NCBI RefSeq assembly: GCF_040222615.1
Contig: NZ_JAVKCQ010000019.1
Location: forward strand, 22,691-86,690
Length of the DNA: 64,000 nt
Direction: 5' to 3'
DNA from: Haliea sp040222615
Lineage (GTDB): Bacteria > Pseudomonadota > Gammaproteobacteria > Pseudomonadales > Halieaceae
Below the pieces are notes generated by a model, which searched no databases, was not told where the DNA came from, and saw only the letters and a list, made by a program, of their open reading frames with translations. The translations under genes and the position numbers were made by a program. Positions 62,227 to 64,000 of this stretch are shown here, piece after piece. Numbering within the stretch: the stretch's first letter is position 1; each line of letters starts with the position of its first letter.

Positions 62227-63444
62227 ATGAACCCGCGGAAGTTCCCTGCCCTGCTGTTGCTGGTTGCTTGCTCCCCGGCTCTGGCCGACGCCGGCTTCCC
62301 GGCCTGCCTGCTCACGCTGCAGAACCAGGCTCGCGAGGCGCGGGTCGCCGACTGGATCGTTGACGAGGTGGTACCCGGCCTGCAGCAGCAGGAGCGGGTG
62401 CTGGCGCTTGACGGCAAGCAGCCGGAGTTCGTCCAGACCTTTGCCCAGTATCTGAATGCCCGAGTGACCCAGGCGCGGATAGACCAGGGGCGCATCCTGT
62501 ATCGCAAGCACCGGGACTTCCTGGCTCGCCTGCAGCAGAAGTACGGCGTACCTGGACACTACCTGGTCGCGTTTTGGGGGCTGGAAACCAACTTCGGCAG
62601 TTATCTCGGCGGTATGCCCACCCTCGACTCCCTGGCGACTCTCGCCTGCGATACCCGCCGGGCGGAATTCTTTGGCGGCGAATTTATCGCGGCGCTGCAG
62701 CTGCTGGAGCGGGAGCGCCTGCAGCCTGCGGAAATGCGTGGTTCCTGGGCCGGTGCCGTCGGGCACACCCAGTTCATGCCCAGCAACTATCTGCGCTACG
62801 CTGTGGACGGTGACGGGGATGGCCGCATCGACCTCTGGGGCAGTGAGCAGGATGCCCTCGCCTCCGGTGCCAACTTTCTGAGCCAGCTGGGCTGGGTGCC
62901 GGAACTGCGCTGGGGCCGTGAAGTGCGCCTGCAGCCGGGTTTCCGCTTTGACCTGGCCGGTAGCGGCAAGCGGCGTCCATTGCTGGAGTGGTCCCAACTC
63001 GGGGTGCGTCGCAGCGACGGTGGCACATTACCGGAGTCGGAGTTGCAGGCGGTAATCCTGCTGCCGGCGGGAGCCGCCGGCCCCGCTTTCATGGTGTACG
63101 AGAATTTCGATGTCATCATGCGCTGGAACCGTTCGGAGTCCTATGCCCTGTCGGTGGGGCATCTGGCGGACCGTATTGCCGGTGCCGGCCCCTTGCAACA
63201 GCCTCCCCCTGTGAATCAGCGTCCCCTGTCGCGGGGCGATGTTGAACTTGTCCAGCAGCAGCTCAACGAGCTGGGTTTCGAGGCCGGTGCCGAGGACGGT
63301 ATTTTTGGCTCGGGCACCCGTGCCGCCCTGAGTGAATTCCAGCGCAGCAAGGGCATGGTTGCGGATGGTTACCCCGACGCGGCCAGTATCGAGGGCCTTG
63401 AACAGGCCGCAACGGGCGCTACGGAAGGTCGTGGCGATAACTAG
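62227..63444 (+). CDS. MltB-family lytic murein transglycosylase with peptidoglycan-binding domain
   Basis: 405 residues from ATG 62227 (an upstream GTG/TTG frame is not supported). The signal peptide is FPALLLLVACSPALADA. The SLT_2/MltB domain has the catalytic Glu in YLVAFWGLETNFGSYLGG, and WAGAVGHTQFMPSNYLRYAV follows. The C-terminal PG_binding_1 domain (about 335-395) reads GDVELVQQQLNELGFEAG and EDGIFGSGTRAALSEFQ. It cleaves glycan strands to 1,6-anhydromuropeptides. The VACSPALADA text might be read as a lipobox, but the A-x-A cleavage site is stronger. Confidence 0.93.
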   Translation: MNPRKFPALLLLVACSPALADAGFPACLLTLQNQAREARVADWIVDEVVPGLQQQERVLALDGKQPEFVQTFAQYLNARVTQARIDQGRILYRKHRDFLARLQQKYGVPGHYLVAFWGLETNFGSYLGGMPTLDSLATLACDTRRAEFFGGEFIAALQLLERERLQPAEMRGSWAGAVGHTQFMPSNYLRYAVDGDGDGRIDLWGSEQDALASGANFLSQLGWVPELRWGREVRLQPGFRFDLAGSGKRRPLLEWSQLGVRRSDGGTLPESELQAVILLPAGAAGPAFMVYENFDVIMRWNRSESYALSVGHLADRIAGAGPLQQPPPVNQRPLSRGDVELVQQQLNELGFEAGAEDGIFGSGTRAALSEFQRSKGMVADGYPDAASIEGLEQAATGATEGRGDN

Positions 63445-63492
63445 CGCAGCGGCCGCATCCTCTCTCGCGACTCGCCCGGCCGCAGGCTCCGT

Positions 63493-64000
63493 TCAGCGCC
63501 CCTGAGCTGGCCCCGGGCTTGCCTGCAGCATCTCATCGTGCTCCGCCATATTCCAGGGCAGGCTGGCGGGCGAGATGTGCAGGAAGTGCAGGTGCTTCTC
63601 CAGCTGGTCGAGAATATCCGTAATGATGTCCTGCTGGTCGAAACCGAACAGGTCATAGGCCTGGCCCCCCCGGCGCAGGAAGACTTCCGCCCGGTAGTAG
63701 GTGTGGGGCGCGTCCCGGTGGTGGTCCATTTCCGGGAAGGCGTAGTCGGGCAGGGCATGCTCGATCATCCGGATCTCGTAGACGAAGTCGACCCGGTCAT
63801 CCTTGATCACCTCCAGCCAGATGCGGAAGGGGGCTTCCTCTTCGTGCAATCTGGCACTCCAGCCCTGCTTGTCCAGTTCCCGCTGCACCCGGGTCATGGC
63901 CTTGCGCACGGTAGTGGTGATGAATTCCGCCACCTGTGCCTGGTCCGGGTGGCTGACCATTCCGGCCAGGCGCCGGCGCCAGAGCCCCTTGCCGGAGGTG
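63493..64000 (-). CDS. BCCT-family (BetT-like) transporter, C-terminal end (5' part beyond window)
   Basis: The frame is open to the right edge and encodes at least 168 residues; the methionine at 63960 is internal, not the start. The text TSGKGLWRRRLAGMVSHPDQ, then AEFITTTVRKAMTRVQREL, TYYRAEVFLRRGGQAYDLFG and ILDQLEKHLHFLHISP matches the cytoplasmic C-terminal domain of BetT-type choline/betaine transporters, which senses osmotic state. Only this soluble tail is within the window, so transport-region residues cannot be judged. Confidence 0.85.
   Translation of the reverse strand, partial: TSGKGLWRRRLAGMVSHPDQAQVAEFITTTVRKAMTRVQRELDKQGWSARLHEEEAPFRIWLEVIKDDRVDFVYEIRMIEHALPDYAFPEMDHHRDAPHTYYRAEVFLRRGGQAYDLFGFDQQDIITDILDQLEKHLHFLHISPASLPWNMAEHDEMLQASPGPAQGR

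Overview
The window is GC-rich, densely coded bacterial chromosome. Several families point to a gammaproteobacterium: EpmB, YaeQ, an HdfR-like LysR regulator, a PA3496-type small protein, a TIGR02647 protein and a YejB/YejE-type transporter. TonB receptors, a wax ester synthase, a Nav-type channel and many small catabolic operons would fit a marine Halieaceae/OM60-like heterotroph. That placement is inference from gene content. I saw no rRNA, tRNA, CRISPR array or prophage.

Layout. 1-2.3 kb: one end of an IS21-family element (istB cut by the window edge; istA interrupted by an in-frame amber codon; terminal repeats). 2.5-5.0 kb: TetR / class II aldolase / TauD-type dioxygenase operon. 5.1-6.6 kb: autotransporter-like outer-membrane protein with a good terminator. 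6.8-10.8 kb: a membrane Ser/Thr kinase followed by an exported caspase-like protease with Sel1 repeats and a long coiled coil, the most unusual module here. 10.9-16.5 kb: SnoaL-like protein, epmB, a PuuB-like oxidase divergent from a PuuA-like ligase, a membrane protein and a zinc-ribbon protein. 16.5-25.1 kb: B12 radical SAM enzyme divergent from an HdfR-like regulator, PA3496-like protein, shikimate kinase divergent from gcvT, HNH nuclease, EEP-family protein, FAH-family hydrolase and TauE/SafE exporter.

25.1-33.9 kb: Usp + SulP operon, a Nav-type channel with an unusually acidic selectivity filter (TFEDWTD), an MFS transporter, a WS/DGAT acyltransferase with a Lys/Ala histone-like tail, a decayed DUF222-HNH gene, a Cys-rich mini-protein and an enoyl-CoA hydratase homologue. 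33.9-40.0 kb: a five-gene Yej-like peptide ABC importer (B-E-A-ATPase-ATPase). 40.1-46.3 kb: Nei, SNase, GNAT, PhoD, YaeQ, a DUF1295 protein and a methyltransferase.

46.4-57.6 kb: a DUF2892 + sulfide:quinone oxidoreductase-like operon behind a near-consensus sigma70 promoter, then a MalT/LAL-type LuxR regulator. The regulator is divergent from a catabolic cluster: hydantoinase/oxoprolinase-like protein, DUF917 protein, TonB receptor, Asp/Glu/hydantoin-racemase-like protein and SDR. A perfect 9-2-9 palindrome sits in the divergent intergenic region and is a candidate operator. 57.6-64 kb: TIGR02647 protein, exported PQQ-type sugar dehydrogenase, a 5'-truncated and frameshifted TonB-receptor pseudogene, an exported family I pyrophosphatase, an MltB-type lytic transglycosylase and the C-terminal end of a BCCT (BetT-like) transporter running off the right edge.

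Many longer open frames antisense to these genes are GC-driven shadows and are not annotated. Start codons were chosen by Shine-Dalgarno position, domain start and overlap with neighbours; alternatives are stated where they matter.
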